64,000 nt of DNA from Methanomicrobium mobile BP (GTDB taxonomy: Archaea > Halobacteriota > Methanomicrobia > Methanomicrobiales > Methanomicrobiaceae): the NCBI RefSeq assembly GCF_000711215.1, contig NZ_JOMF01000005.1, positions 296,092-360,091 on the forward strand. The letters are read 5' to 3'. Numbering within the stretch: position 1 is the stretch's first letter; each line of letters starts with the position of its first letter. Under the pieces are notes generated by a model. It saw nothing but the letters and a program-made list of their open reading frames with translations, had not been told where the DNA came from and searched no databases. Shown here in pieces: positions 1-8,509 of the stretch. The position numbers and the translations under genes were made by a program.

Positions 1-13
1 CTTCGGCATATCG

Positions 14-73
14 TTTTTGTTTCAATTGATTACATTTTGTTTCAATTGATTACTTTTTGTTTCAATTGATTAC
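14..73. repeat. Three tandem copies of a 20-bp repeat
   Basis: Three consecutive 20-bp units, each ending TTTGTTTCAATTGATTAC, occupy 14-33, 34-53 and 54-73. They differ only in the first bases. There are no unique spacers between them, so this is a plain tandem repeat and not a CRISPR array. It continues up to the left edge, so more copies could lie outside the window. Confidence 0.85.
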
Positions 74-146
74 TTATATATGTTAGAAACTCTAATTTAT
101 TTAGGCACAGGTTTTAGAACGGTTTCGGTAATCTGATGTATTATAT

Positions 147-218
147 GTCCCGATAGGGTAGTGGATATCCTGAAAGCCTGCGGAGCTTTCGACCCGGGTT
201 CAAGTCCCGGTCGGGGCG
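147..218 (+). tRNA. tRNA-Arg (anticodon GCG)
   Basis: The cloverleaf folds with a 7-bp acceptor stem (GTCCCGA with TCGGGGC, one G-U pair), anticodon stem AAAGC/GCTTT, anticodon loop CTGCGGA giving GCG, and T arm CCGGG-TTCAAGT-CCCGG. The discriminator is G and CCA is not encoded. It reads CGC and CGU codons. The second arginine tRNA at 31661-31732 shares almost the whole 3' half, so the two are recent paralogues. Confidence 0.93.
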
Positions 219-257
219 CTTTTTGTTGTTATTTTACGATTTTAGCGAGAATTTAGC

Positions 258-518
258 ATGTTTTGCGATGCCGATGCGAGATCGAAACTGCTGTCGGATA
301 TTGACAGACTGCATACAACCGAACTCGGTGCGCTTCGAATCAGAAGAAATCTGGGGCTGAACGACGAAACCGACGCGGTTGTTTGGTGCAGAAAGAAGAT
401 ACTCGACGAAAACTCCTCTGTCGAAAGAAAGGGAAAGAACTACTATGTCGGTTTCCCCGGCGGCATCATCACGGTCAACGCCGGCAGCATGACAATAATC
501 ACGGCAAAAAAGATTTGA
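258..518 (+). CDS. DUF3781-like small protein
   Basis: An 86-residue protein without signal peptide or membrane segment. Its pattern (LLSDIDRLHTTELG near residues 11-25, VVWCRKKI near 41-48, RKGKNYYV near 57-64 and a beta-rich IITVNAGSMTIITA end) matches my memory of the DUF3781 family, small proteins of unknown function found in anaerobic bacteria and methanogens. The start ATG at 258 has no strong ribosome site. The gene stands alone 40 bp behind tRNA-Arg. No function is proposed. Confidence 0.7.
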   Translation: MFCDADARSKLLSDIDRLHTTELGALRIRRNLGLNDETDAVVWCRKKILDENSSVERKGKNYYVGFPGGIITVNAGSMTIITAKKI

Positions 519-536
519 ATTAGGGGATTATTTGGC

Positions 537-600
537 GAATATTCGGGAAATATTCGGGTATTCTCAGCCTATTTTCAGCTTATTATCAGCCTATTTTCAG
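537..600. repeat. Degenerate tandem repeats downstream of the DUF3781-like gene
   Basis: Two adjacent short-unit repeats: about 11-bp copies of ATATTCGGGAA, then 12 to 13-bp copies built on CAGCCTATTTT. They fill most of the gap between the small gene and the convergent cbiA stop. One of a series of locus-specific intergenic repeats in this window. Confidence 0.6.
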
Positions 601-625
601 CCGATTCATTTATTGCCCGTTTCAC

Positions 626-1975
626 TTATTGCTTATTTGACTTTTTAATGCCGTCAACGAACTTCACTGCAAATTCGGGTCCGAAGTAGAGATGTGTGTA
701 TCCCGCAAGCACACTGCCGCAGACCAGACCGTCCATGCCGCCGTCTATCCCTTTTCCTCTGGAGAGTATATAATCGAAGCGGGCGTCGGCGTCGGCAACC
801 GTCCTTGAGTAATGGAATTCATGTCCCCTGAATCCGAGACCCTTCCCGAGGAACGAGTTGCCGCAGGTGGTGCCGATTGAGTAGTCAAGCGCCTGAAACC
901 TCGTATGCATTACCGATTCCGAATCCAGAAGACCCGCGGTTTTGCATGTCTTTCCGTCCGCGGTCGTGATACTTCTTCCGAGCCACATCAGACCGCCGCA
1001 TTCACCGAAGACAGGGATGCCCGCGTCCGCCGCTTTCTTCAGGTCATTCCTGCACGGAGAATCCTGAAGCTTTGCAAGGTGAAGCTCGGGATAGCCGCCG
1101 CCGAAGTAATAGGCATCGGCTTTCGGAAGTCTGTCGGTCAGCGGCGAGAAGAAGAGTATCTCCGCACCCGCGGCTTTTAGGTAATCGAAATTGTCGCGGT
1201 AATAGAAGCAGAAAGCGTCATCCATTGCAATCGCAACCTTTACTGATTCCGAACCGGTTTTCGCGCCGGCATCGGCTCCCGTCGGGGTCTTCGGAACATC
1301 GCCGGCGCCGTTTGCCGCCGCTATCACGGCATCGAGGTTGCAGTGCTCTTCGATGAAGGATGCCGTATCCTTCAGTTTCGAATCTTCGCCCGCCATGAAG
1401 AGCCCGAGATGCCTGCTCTCCACCGACATCAGATCGCTCTTGGGGATCCAGCCTAGGATCGGGATATCTATCGCACCGCAGGCGCCGGCACGGTGCTTCT
1501 CGCTTCCGCCTTTCGTGAGGATAACGCCGGCAAACTTCACATCGCGGTCAAACTCCGTATAGCCCTTGACGAGCGCCGCCGCACTCCGCGACATGCCTTT
1601 GACGTCGACCACGAGGACGACGGGTGCATCAAGGATCTTTGCCACATGAGCCGTGCTTGACACCTCGCTTGCGTCAATGCCGTCGAAGAGTCCCATGACC
1701 CCCTCGATTACCGCGATATCCGCACCCTCCGATGCCGATTCAAAGGTGCGGATGAGGTTATCCTCGCCCATCATGAACGGATCGAGATTTCTCGACTGCC
1801 GTTTGCATACCGCGGTATGATGACTCGGGTCTATAAAATCGGGTCCCACCTTGAAGGGCTGAACCTTAAGACCGCGGGCTTTCAGAGCCGCCATTATTCC
1901 TGAAGCCGTAGTTGTTTTGCCGCATCCGCTGTGAGTGCCGGCAATTATGATTCTGGGTATCCTTGTCATGGGCAT
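626..1975 (-). CDS. cbiA: Cobyrinate a,c-diamide synthase (CbiA family)
   Basis: Glutamine-dependent amidation of the a and c side chains of a corrin (or nickel-sirohydrochlorin) ring, using ATP. The N-terminal half is a dethiobiotin-synthetase-like P-loop domain with GTHSGCGKTT near residues 13-22 and GVMGLFDG near 93-100. The C-terminal half is a class I glutamine amidotransferase-like domain with GGGYPELH, the nucleophile region GECGGLMWLG and the HEFHYS motif. The length of 449 residues is normal for CbiA. It is divergent from cbiQ across a 172-bp gap, which ties it to cobalt and corrin metabolism. Methanogens also have CfbB, the coenzyme F430 homologue of CbiA, and sequence reading alone does not fully separate them; the cbi neighbourhood favours CbiA. 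A tract of about 20 residues rich in Gly/Ala/Thr links the two halves. Confidence 0.85.
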   Translation of the reverse strand: MPMTRIPRIIIAGTHSGCGKTTTASGIMAALKARGLKVQPFKVGPDFIDPSHHTAVCKRQSRNLDPFMMGEDNLIRTFESASEGADIAVIEGVMGLFDGIDASEVSSTAHVAKILDAPVVLVVDVKGMSRSAAALVKGYTEFDRDVKFAGVILTKGGSEKHRAGACGAIDIPILGWIPKSDLMSVESRHLGLFMAGEDSKLKDTASFIEEHCNLDAVIAAANGAGDVPKTPTGADAGAKTGSESVKVAIAMDDAFCFYYRDNFDYLKAAGAEILFFSPLTDRLPKADAYYFGGGYPELHLAKLQDSPCRNDLKKAADAGIPVFGECGGLMWLGRSITTADGKTCKTAGLLDSESVMHTRFQALDYSIGTTCGNSFLGKGLGFRGHEFHYSRTVADADARFDYILSRGKGIDGGMDGLVCGSVLAGYTHLYFGPEFAVKFVDGIKKSNKQ

Positions 1976-2107
1976 CCGGGTCCTGTTACTGTATCGGTAT
2001 TGTTTATCTGATCATTGTTCTCCGAGTCTTTAATTCATTTGTGTCAGGGCACGTCTCATCGCAGTAAGCGCTTTTTTCTTTATCATTTTAATTTGTATTA
2101 TATAACT

Positions 2108-2135
2108 GAAGATTGTATAGATATATATCTGTATG
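2108..2135 (+). promoter_or_regulatory. Probable TATA element of the cbiQO operon
   Basis: An AT-rich stretch containing the perfect 12-bp palindrome AGATATATATCT lies 15 to 30 bp before the cbiQ ATG. It fits an archaeal TATA box for a short-leader transcript. The palindrome could also be an operator, which is inference. Confidence 0.45.
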
Positions 2136-2147
2136 AGTGTGTAGCGT

Positions 2148-2984
2148 ATGGGCGGCGGTTTTCATTTACATCTGCATAAGAAAAAATCAGAGAAGCAATC
2201 GATATTTTCCGAGGATGTCCTCGATGATCTTGCCATTTCAAGTCCGCTGCGTAAAGTGCCTGCGGCACAAAAACTGGTGCTGTGCATCGCGGCGACTGTA
2301 ATTGCGGTATTGTCCCCAGTAATCTATCTCCCGTTATTTGTACTTATATCAATGATATTTGCAAGCCTCGTTCTTGCAAAAGTCCCGGTCAGGATTTACC
2401 TCTCTCTGCTTACTATACCGCTTGCTTTCGGACTTACCGGAGCCGTCGTTCTGCTCTTTGTGACAGGAGGCGGTGAGACGATATATGACTTCTTTACATT
2501 TGCCGGTTTTCACATTCAGATAACGGATAAGTCACTGAATCTTGCAATGCTGGTCCTTGCGAGGACATTTGCGGGCATGTGCTCGCTGTATTTCCTCACG
2601 GTAACAACCCCCGTGACCTCTCTCTTCAAGGTCTTAAGGGATGTTCATCTGCCGCAGGAGTTCATAGACCTTACAATGCTTATCTACCGCTATATCTTCG
2701 TCTTCATCGGCGAAGCGATAGATATCCACAATGCACAGGTAATGCGGGGGGGATATTCGACATTTAAGGACTGGATCTCGGCATTCTCAATGCTGACCTC
2801 GATGCTTTTCATACGCACGTGGGAGAAAGGCGAAGACATCTTCCTCTCGATGAATTCGCGCTGCTATGACGGAGTAATGCTGCTTCCCGAGGAGGATACG
2901 CAGACTTCCGTTAAATATGCGGTGATAATCTTTGCATATCTGAGTTTACTTGTTGTTATTCTTGCTTTGGAGATGATTTTATGA
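2148..2984 (+). CDS. cbiQ: Cobalt ECF transporter transmembrane component CbiQ
   Basis: EcfT-type membrane subunit of the CbiMNQO cobalt importer. It couples ATP hydrolysis by CbiO to substrate movement through CbiM. The 278-residue protein has a basic cytoplasmic N-terminus with histidines (HLHLHKKK near residues 5-12), several hydrophobic helices between about residues 45 and 275, and the coupling motif MRGGYS near residue 200, the equivalent of the Ala-Arg-Gly box that docks on the ATPase. Its stop overlaps the start of cbiO by 4 bp. The partner genes cbiM and cbiN are in a separate minus-strand pair at 10274-11259. Confidence 0.92.
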   Translation: MGGGFHLHLHKKKSEKQSIFSEDVLDDLAISSPLRKVPAAQKLVLCIAATVIAVLSPVIYLPLFVLISMIFASLVLAKVPVRIYLSLLTIPLAFGLTGAVVLLFVTGGGETIYDFFTFAGFHIQITDKSLNLAMLVLARTFAGMCSLYFLTVTTPVTSLFKVLRDVHLPQEFIDLTMLIYRYIFVFIGEAIDIHNAQVMRGGYSTFKDWISAFSMLTSMLFIRTWEKGEDIFLSMNSRCYDGVMLLPEEDTQTSVKYAVIIFAYLSLLVVILALEMIL

Positions 2985-4117
2985 GCGATATACTTGAGTT
3001 TGATAATGTAACATATGCGTATGCCGGAAGACCGCCGTCACTGAACGGGGTCTCTTTTAAGATAGAACGCGGGAAAAAACTGGCAATTGTAGGTCCCAAC
3101 GGTGCCGGAAAGACGACACTTCTCTTGATGTGCAACGGCACCCTTCAACCCGATTCGGGTACGGTTCGCGTCAACGGCGAACATATACACTATGACAAGG
3201 CGGGTCTGAGAGAGATCAGGTCAAAGGTAGGGCTTGTCTTCCAGAACTCCGACTCGCAGATATTTGCGCCCAGCGTCTATACCGATGTCGCCTTCGGTCC
3301 GGCAAATCTCCATCTCGATCCCGCCGAGATTGAGAGCCGCGTTCATGACGCCATCTTTGCCGTGGGTCTTTCGGGCTACGAGAAACGCCCGCCCCACCAC
3401 CTCTCCGGCGGCGAGAAGAAGAGGGTTGCGATTGCGGGCATTCTCGCCATGAAACCCGATATTCTTGTGGCTGACGAGCCGACAGCCTCGCTTGATCCCG
3501 CGACCGCCGCCGAGATCATGGATCTGCTCGATGAGCTTCAGGAAGACGGAACGACAATCATTCTCTCGACGCACGATGTCGAACTTGCTTATTCGTGGGC
3601 GGATGAAGTCCTTTTAATTGCGGGAGGCAGAATTCTCCATCACGGCACTCCCGAGGAGGTCTTTACCGACGATTCACTGATGCTGAAAGCCAGACTTACC
3701 CCGCCGGCACTGCTTAATCTGTATACCGAGTTTGTCAAACGCGGAAAACTCGCGGATGCCAAACCTCCCAAGGGCGTGCCCGAGATGATGCATCTCATCG
3801 AAGGTTCGTATGAAGGAGTTACCGGCACAATTTATACGGTTGATACCGACAGTATCGATGAAGATGCCGTAAAAGCGATTATCGCCGAGAAGAACTGCAA
3901 GGTCGGTGCAATGGGAACACGTCCCAAGAAGAAGTGTTTCAATGCCGGAGTCAGTCTCGACTACACCTACGGTATTATCGATAAGGCGATGCTTGCCGCT
4001 CTCATAGGCGAGGATACCCTTATATTTACGTGCGGAGGCATGCTGGATCGGGTAAAGCTGAGAGTAAAGATGTTTGAAGATGCGGGAGGAGCGGCAATAA
4101 AAGTAGTCAGATTATGA
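2981..4117 (+). CDS. cbiO: Cobalt ECF transporter ATP-binding protein CbiO with C-terminal extension
   Basis: ABC ATPase energising cobalt uptake. Walker A GPNGAGKTT is near residues 39-47, the signature HLSGGEKKR near 140, Walker B ILVADEPTASLD near 160 and the H-loop STHDVE near 195. Typical CbiO proteins end near residue 270-280; this one runs to 378 with an extra domain of about 105 residues after MMHLIEGSYEG, predicted alpha/beta, holding ACGs such as FTCGGMLDRVK. The extension could sense a ligand or regulate the ATPase; this is inference. Translational coupling with cbiQ is shown by the 4-bp overlap. Confidence 0.92.
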   Translation: MSDILEFDNVTYAYAGRPPSLNGVSFKIERGKKLAIVGPNGAGKTTLLLMCNGTLQPDSGTVRVNGEHIHYDKAGLREIRSKVGLVFQNSDSQIFAPSVYTDVAFGPANLHLDPAEIESRVHDAIFAVGLSGYEKRPPHHLSGGEKKRVAIAGILAMKPDILVADEPTASLDPATAAEIMDLLDELQEDGTTIILSTHDVELAYSWADEVLLIAGGRILHHGTPEEVFTDDSLMLKARLTPPALLNLYTEFVKRGKLADAKPPKGVPEMMHLIEGSYEGVTGTIYTVDTDSIDEDAVKAIIAEKNCKVGAMGTRPKKKCFNAGVSLDYTYGIIDKAMLAALIGEDTLIFTCGGMLDRVKLRVKMFEDAGGAAIKVVRL

Positions 4118-4128
4118 TTCGGGTTTGC

Positions 4129-4224
4129 GGAATCGCAAACGGAATGACAAACTGAATGACAAACAGAATGACAAACGGAATCACAGAAGGAATCCAAGAC
4201 GGAATTCCGGACGGAATGCAAAGG
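4129..4224. repeat. Eight tandem 12-bp units behind cbiO
   Basis: Eight consecutive units of exactly 12 bp, consensus GGAATGACAAAC, run from just after the cbiO stop toward cbiT, with increasing divergence to the right. Because 12 is divisible by three, both strands stay open here, which creates a spurious repetitive reading frame on the minus strand. Confidence 0.9.
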
Positions 4225-4274
4225 ACAAAGGATATTTAATTTAAATTGAGTAAAATAATATTTGTTCAGGACAG

Positions 4275-4811
4275 ATGGAAATGAATTTGCCGGGAGGACC
4301 TACCGTCGCGGAAGTCATGGCGGTATCGCTTTTCAAACTCGGTATCCGGCAGGGTGAGATCGCCGCGGATATCGGATGCGGGACGGGTACGGTAACAAAG
4401 GAGATTGCAAAGACTGCGGGTCTTGTCTATGCGGTTGATGCACGCGAAGAAGCGTGCAGAATCACGGAAGAGACCCGAAAGAACTGCGGTGCGGAAAACA
4501 TCGAGATATTCCACGGAGAAGCCCTCGATTTTCTTGCGGCGTCGCACAAGAGGATAGACTGCGCATTTCTCGGCGGAAGCCGCGACATCGAAAAAGTCCT
4601 TGAGATGCTTGTATCGCAGGGTGTCCGCAGTATCGTGGTCAATGCCGTCCTTATCGAGACTGCCGTATCCGCAATCAATAAGATGAAGGAGCTGGGTATC
4701 TTTTGCGAGGCCGTTCACCTTCAGGTCTCAAGGTCGTACGAGCTTACGGGAAGAACCATGTTTAAACCGAATAATCCCATTTACATAATTCACGGAGAGA
4801 GAAAATGCTGA
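4275..4811 (+). CDS. cbiT: Cobalt-precorrin-6B C15-methyltransferase (decarboxylating) CbiT
   Basis: SAM-dependent methylation at C15 with decarboxylation of the C12 acetate in anaerobic corrin synthesis. The Rossmann methyltransferase motif I, IGCGTGTVTKEIA, lies near residues 35-48, followed by an acidic VDARE at the end of strand 2. The 178-residue length is typical for stand-alone CbiT; CbiE, its fusion partner in CobL, is a separate gene at 9511. A TATA-like stretch (TTTAATTTAAAT near 4234-4246) precedes it. The stop overlaps cbiL by 7 bp. Confidence 0.92.
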   Translation: MEMNLPGGPTVAEVMAVSLFKLGIRQGEIAADIGCGTGTVTKEIAKTAGLVYAVDAREEACRITEETRKNCGAENIEIFHGEALDFLAASHKRIDCAFLGGSRDIEKVLEMLVSQGVRSIVVNAVLIETAVSAINKMKELGIFCEAVHLQVSRSYELTGRTMFKPNNPIYIIHGERKC

Positions 4812-5416
4812 CAGCAATAGGCTTAGGACCCGGAGATCCGGAACTTCTGACTCTGAGAGCGGTAAGAGCTTTAAAAGAGGCGGATACGGTTTTCGTCCCC
4901 GGCGGTATCGCTTTCGAACTTGTAAAACCGTATGCAAAGAATATCGTGACACTTGATTTCCCCATGACAAGGGACGAATCTGTGATCTCGGAGTGCATGA
5001 GGCAGAATGCCGAGAAGATTCTTCCGGCGGCAAAGTCGGGCAGTGCGGTCTTCGGTCTTATCGGAGATCCCAACTTCTATTCGACTTTCTCAAGGCTTGC
5101 AAACGCGGTTCGTGAACATTATCCCGAGCTTGAGGTCGAGACAATCCCCGGAATCAGTTCGATAACGGCGTTTGCCTCGCATGCGAAGATAGCCGTAAAC
5201 GGCGCCTTTACGGTCACGGACGGTCCCGCGGATCCTTCGGTAAAGATCATGATGAAGGTCACGAAACCCAAAGTCAGGGAGGCGGAGCTTCGCAAAGAAG
5301 GGTTCAATGACTTCGTTCTGGTCGAGAGGATGTATATGGACGGCGAGACGGTCTACAAAGGCGAGATGCCCGAGAAGACGAACTATTTCAGCATAATGGC
5401 AGCGAGGAAACTATGA
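4805..5416 (+). CDS. cbiL: Cobalt-precorrin-2 C20-methyltransferase CbiL
   Basis: Class III tetrapyrrole methylase adding the C20 methyl group. The hallmark N-terminus AIGLGPGDPELLTLRA is at residues 3-18, the GDPNFYSTFSR loop near 92 and the PGISSITAFA stretch near 118. At 203 residues it is a little shorter than many CbiL/CobI proteins but both lobes are present. It overlaps cbiT upstream and cbiF downstream by a few bases, so the three are translated from one message. Confidence 0.92.
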   Translation: MLTAIGLGPGDPELLTLRAVRALKEADTVFVPGGIAFELVKPYAKNIVTLDFPMTRDESVISECMRQNAEKILPAAKSGSAVFGLIGDPNFYSTFSRLANAVREHYPELEVETIPGISSITAFASHAKIAVNGAFTVTDGPADPSVKIMMKVTKPKVREAELRKEGFNDFVLVERMYMDGETVYKGEMPEKTNYFSIMAARKL

Positions 5417-6171
5417 CTGCCGTGACGGATATGACGGATATGAAGGACATGAAAGAGAAGATTTACTATATTGTCGGCGCCGGCTGCGGAGATCCCGAGT
5501 TTATCACGGTAAAGGGAGAGAAACTCCTGAAATCCGCCGAAGTTCTCATCTATGCGGGTTCGCTCGTAAATCCCGAACTCGTCAAGAAGTCGCCCGCGGA
5601 GGTCAAGCTGAACTCGTGGGGCATGAAGCTTGAAGAGATCTGCGCCGAGATTGAGAAAGGAGTTCTTGCCGGCAAAAAAGTCGTGAGGCTTCACTCGGGA
5701 GATCCGTCAATCTACGGCTCAATCGTAGAGCAGATGGCAGTTCTCGAGGCGAAAGGTATTCATGCGCAGATTGTGCCGGGCGTCTCGTCGATGTTCGGTG
5801 CGGCGGCGGCTCTTCAGACCGAGTATACCCTCCGCGGTGTCTCGGAGTCGGTTATCGTTACGCGTTCGGCGGGTGATACCCTGGAAAAGGATGCGATTGC
5901 CGAGCTTTCGGCGCATAAGACCAGCATGGTGATCTTCCTCTCGACCTCGGAGATAGATAATGTCATGAAGAAACTTCAGCACGGCAGGGATACGCCGGTC
6001 GCCGTTATCTATCATGTCTCGTGGCCCGATCAGAAGATCATCCGCGGAACAATCGAGACCATAGCCGAGAAGGTGCATGCGGCGGGAATCGAGCGTTCGG
6101 CGCTTATCATCGTCGGAAACGCCGTAAACGGAATAAATGCGAAATATACGAACTCACACCTTTACGGTTGA
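5413..6171 (+). CDS. cbiF: Cobalt-precorrin-4 C11-methyltransferase CbiF
   Basis: Class III methylase for C11. Motifs: YIVGAGCGDPEFITVKG near residues 17-33, HSGDPSIYGS near 97, PGVSSMFGAAAAL near 120 and a C-terminal VVGNAVN-like end. The first 13 residues are a short Met/Asp repeat (DMTDMKDMK) encoded by a 9-bp repeat; translation could also begin at the ATG at 5452. The 4-bp overlap with cbiL favours the start at 5413. Confidence 0.92.
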   Translation: MTAVTDMTDMKDMKEKIYYIVGAGCGDPEFITVKGEKLLKSAEVLIYAGSLVNPELVKKSPAEVKLNSWGMKLEEICAEIEKGVLAGKKVVRLHSGDPSIYGSIVEQMAVLEAKGIHAQIVPGVSSMFGAAAALQTEYTLRGVSESVIVTRSAGDTLEKDAIAELSAHKTSMVIFLSTSEIDNVMKKLQHGRDTPVAVIYHVSWPDQKIIRGTIETIAEKVHAAGIERSALIIVGNAVNGINAKYTNSHLYG

Positions 6172-6179
6172 ACCTGCCG

Positions 6180-7049
6180 ATGAAGTGCACAGTTGTTACT
6201 CTGCCGCGGTTTGAAGAAGCGGGAAAGAAGGTCGCGGATTTTCTCGATGCCGAGCTTATGCTCTATCGTGAGAACATCTTCGGCGATATCTACGGGGATG
6301 CCGACTGTATAGTGGCGATAATGTCCGCGGGTATTGCCGTAAGAGGCTGTGCGCCTTATCTTACGGATAAATGGCACGATGCGGCGGTTGTCGTGGTCAC
6401 CCCCGACCTCTCGTATGCAATCCCCGTTATCGGCGGTCACCACGGCGCAAACGACTGCGCAAAGCGGCTTGCGGGTCTTGGGATAACGCCGGTTATCTCG
6501 ACGGCAACCGAGGTCATGGGCAGGAAGTCGGTTGAGGAGATTGCCAAATCGGAGAACCTTACCGTCGTCAACAGGTCCTCGACAAGGAAGGTCAACGGCG
6601 CCATTCTCGATTCCGATGTCCCGATTCTCAGAGTAAATCCGCCGAAGGTAATCGTGGCAAATCCCGGGGTCTCCGTCCTCGTAAACGATTCAAAGTATGT
6701 CATAGGAATAGGATGCAGACTGGGGACGACCGAGGATGAGGTAATTTCGGCAGTCCGTGAAGGCTGTAAGAAGGCGGGAATTTCCGTGGACGATGCGAAG
6801 ATATTTGCAACGACGATAAAGAAATTCCACGAGGAGGGTCTGAAGACTGCCGCCGAAAAACTCAATGCCAATCTGATATTCCTCGATGACGAGACGATAA
6901 ATTCGCAGATGCCTCCCTCGAAGTCGTGTGCCGAGAGGCTGGGGCTCTGCGGTGTCTCCGAGCCGTGCGCCATGTCGGTATCGCATGAGGGCGTATTGAT
7001 CCTTGAGAAGACCGTCTACGGACGGGTAACGATTGCAATCGCAAAATAA
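6180..7049 (+). CDS. cbiG: Cobalt-precorrin-5A hydrolase CbiG
   Basis: Opens the delta-lactone of cobalt-precorrin-5A and releases acetaldehyde, the ring-contraction step of the anaerobic pathway. The CbiG core MSAGIAVRGCAPYL is near residues 48-61, with the family motif GGHHGAND near residue 88. The C-terminal domain opens with IGIGCRLGTTEDEV near 178. The frame is open further upstream inside cbiF, but the ATG at 6180, 8 bp after the cbiF stop, starts with the normal CbiG N-terminus. Length 289 residues. Confidence 0.92.
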   Translation: MKCTVVTLPRFEEAGKKVADFLDAELMLYRENIFGDIYGDADCIVAIMSAGIAVRGCAPYLTDKWHDAAVVVVTPDLSYAIPVIGGHHGANDCAKRLAGLGITPVISTATEVMGRKSVEEIAKSENLTVVNRSSTRKVNGAILDSDVPILRVNPPKVIVANPGVSVLVNDSKYVIGIGCRLGTTEDEVISAVREGCKKAGISVDDAKIFATTIKKFHEEGLKTAAEKLNANLIFLDDETINSQMPPSKSCAERLGLCGVSEPCAMSVSHEGVLILEKTVYGRVTIAIAK

Positions 7050-7068
7050 AAGATTAACTGGTGATATA

Positions 7069-7830
7069 ATGGGAACACTTTGGATAGTCAGTTCTGGTCC
7101 CGGATCTGCTGCACAGCTGACTCCGGCGGCAACGGAAGCGGTGAAATCCGCGGATATAATCATAGGAAACGCATTTTACCTTGAGTTGATGGGCGACATC
7201 ATCGCCAGAAAGAAGGTAATCTACAGTTCCATGGGTAAAGAGGTCGACCGTGCAAAAGAGGCGGCGGAGCTTGCCGCAAACAACAACGTCGTCATGATCT
7301 CGGGCGGAGATGCGGGCGTATACGGTATGGCAAGCATCGTACTCGAGGTCGTGGAGAGGGAGTTTCCGAAGCAGGAGGTCATTGTTCTCCCCGGAGTTAC
7401 GGCGGCAACGGCGGCGGCATCCCGCTTAGGCTCTCCGCTCTCGGGAGATTACGTTACCTTAAGTCTCTCCGACCTGCTTACTCCGTGGGAGGTTATCGAA
7501 AAGAGGCTTGATCTAGCATTCCAAATGGGAACGCCGGTTGCCCTTTACAACCCGAAAAGTAACGGAAGACCGCAAAATCTCTCAAAAGCTCTTGCAATCG
7601 CTCTTAAACACCGTGACGGTTCGACCCCCGTCGGCATAGTCAAAAATGTTTTTCGCGATGGCGAGACTAAATGTATAACTACACTCAAAGAACTTGCCGA
7701 GGATGACGGGTTCGTGGATATGCATTCGATCCTGATAATCGGAGGAGAGGAGACAAGAATTTGGAAGGAGAACGAAAATGTCAGAGGAATCATTACACCC
7801 AGAGGATATCACAGAAAATATGTATACTGA
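7069..7830 (+). CDS. cbiH: Cobalt-precorrin-3B C17-methyltransferase CbiH
   Basis: Class III methylase that adds the C17 methyl and drives ring contraction. Motifs: WIVSSGPGSAAQLTPAA near residues 4-20, SGGDAGVYGMAS near 82 and LPGVTAATAAASRLG near 105, then DYVTLSLSDLLTPW, typical of CbiH/CobJ. The ATG at 7069 is chosen because GGTGA lies 5 bp upstream and the family N-terminus follows. Its last 53 bp overlap the start of cbiC, an unusually long overlap for this operon. Confidence 0.92.
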   Translation: MGTLWIVSSGPGSAAQLTPAATEAVKSADIIIGNAFYLELMGDIIARKKVIYSSMGKEVDRAKEAAELAANNNVVMISGGDAGVYGMASIVLEVVEREFPKQEVIVLPGVTAATAAASRLGSPLSGDYVTLSLSDLLTPWEVIEKRLDLAFQMGTPVALYNPKSNGRPQNLSKALAIALKHRDGSTPVGIVKNVFRDGETKCITTLKELAEDDGFVDMHSILIIGGEETRIWKENENVRGIITPRGYHRKYVY

Positions 7831-8440
7831 TATCGGCGCGGATACACCCGAAGGTTTCTCCATCTCTTCAAGGAGCCGGGAACTTGCCAGAAAGATGGTT
7901 GGTAACGAGACGCCGGAGGACAGAATTCGTCAGAGATGCTCGATTGCGGTCGGCGACTGGGCGATGGCGGATCTCATGAGGTTTCAGAACAGTCCCGTGG
8001 AGGCGGGACTTAAAGCCCTGGAGAACGGTGCCGATATCTTTACCGATATAAGAATGGTCTCGATGGGTATCCAGAAGAGAGGTCATTCGTCAAAGGTTGA
8101 GTGCGCACTGGATTACGGAGCGGAGATCTCGAGCGCCAAGGGTATTACAAGGAGTTCCGCGGGATTTATCGCGCTTAAGGACAGGCTTGAAGGCTCGATT
8201 GTCGTAATCGGCAATGCGCCGTCGGCTCTTATCACGGTCTGCGAGTTCATAGACAAGGGCATTATTCCCGCACTTGTCATAGGAACGCCGGTCGGTTTCG
8301 TGAACGCTGCCGAATCCAAGGAGCTTTTAAGGACGAAGACGAATGTATCGGCTGTCTCCAATGAGGGCACACGCGGCGGAACTCCGGTGGCTGTCGCATC
8401 GCTCAACGAGATTATCACCATGTATGCCGAGAAGCATTGA
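7778..8440 (+). CDS. cbiC: Cobalt-precorrin-8 methylmutase CbiC
   Basis: Moves a methyl group from C11 to C12 to give cobyrinate. Seen: ISSRSRELARKM near residue 28-39, VGDWAMADLMRF near 60, GNAPSAL near 148 and VIGTPVGFVNAAESKE near 167-182, all family hallmarks. Length 220 residues. The ATG at 7778 has GGAG about 9 bp upstream, so the long overlap with cbiH looks real; an internal ATG at 7820 is the alternative. Confidence 0.93.
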   Translation: MSEESLHPEDITENMYTDIGADTPEGFSISSRSRELARKMVGNETPEDRIRQRCSIAVGDWAMADLMRFQNSPVEAGLKALENGADIFTDIRMVSMGIQKRGHSSKVECALDYGAEISSAKGITRSSAGFIALKDRLEGSIVVIGNAPSALITVCEFIDKGIIPALVIGTPVGFVNAAESKELLRTKTNVSAVSNEGTRGGTPVAVASLNEIITMYAEKH

Positions 8441-8484
8441 ACGGCGTGGTTCGGCGTTGAACCGGCATTGAACCGGCGTTGAAG
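8441..8484. repeat. Short tandem repeat between cbiC and cbiD
   Basis: Three imperfect copies of a 14-bp unit like CGGCGTTGAACCGG fill most of the 69-bp gap. The only clear break in the cbiT-cbiE gene string lies here. Confidence 0.7.
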
Positions 8485-8509
8485 AGCGCCGCATTATTGA
8501 GAATTTGTT

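Noticed and set aside
14..73. Possible CRISPR array end
   Set aside because: The repeats contain a GTTTCAAT-like stretch, but they are head-to-tail without spacers and no cas gene is present.
3967..4221. Minus-strand frame with SVCH repeats
   Set aside because: It stays open only because the 12-bp intergenic repeat is a multiple of three; the rest is antisense to cbiO.
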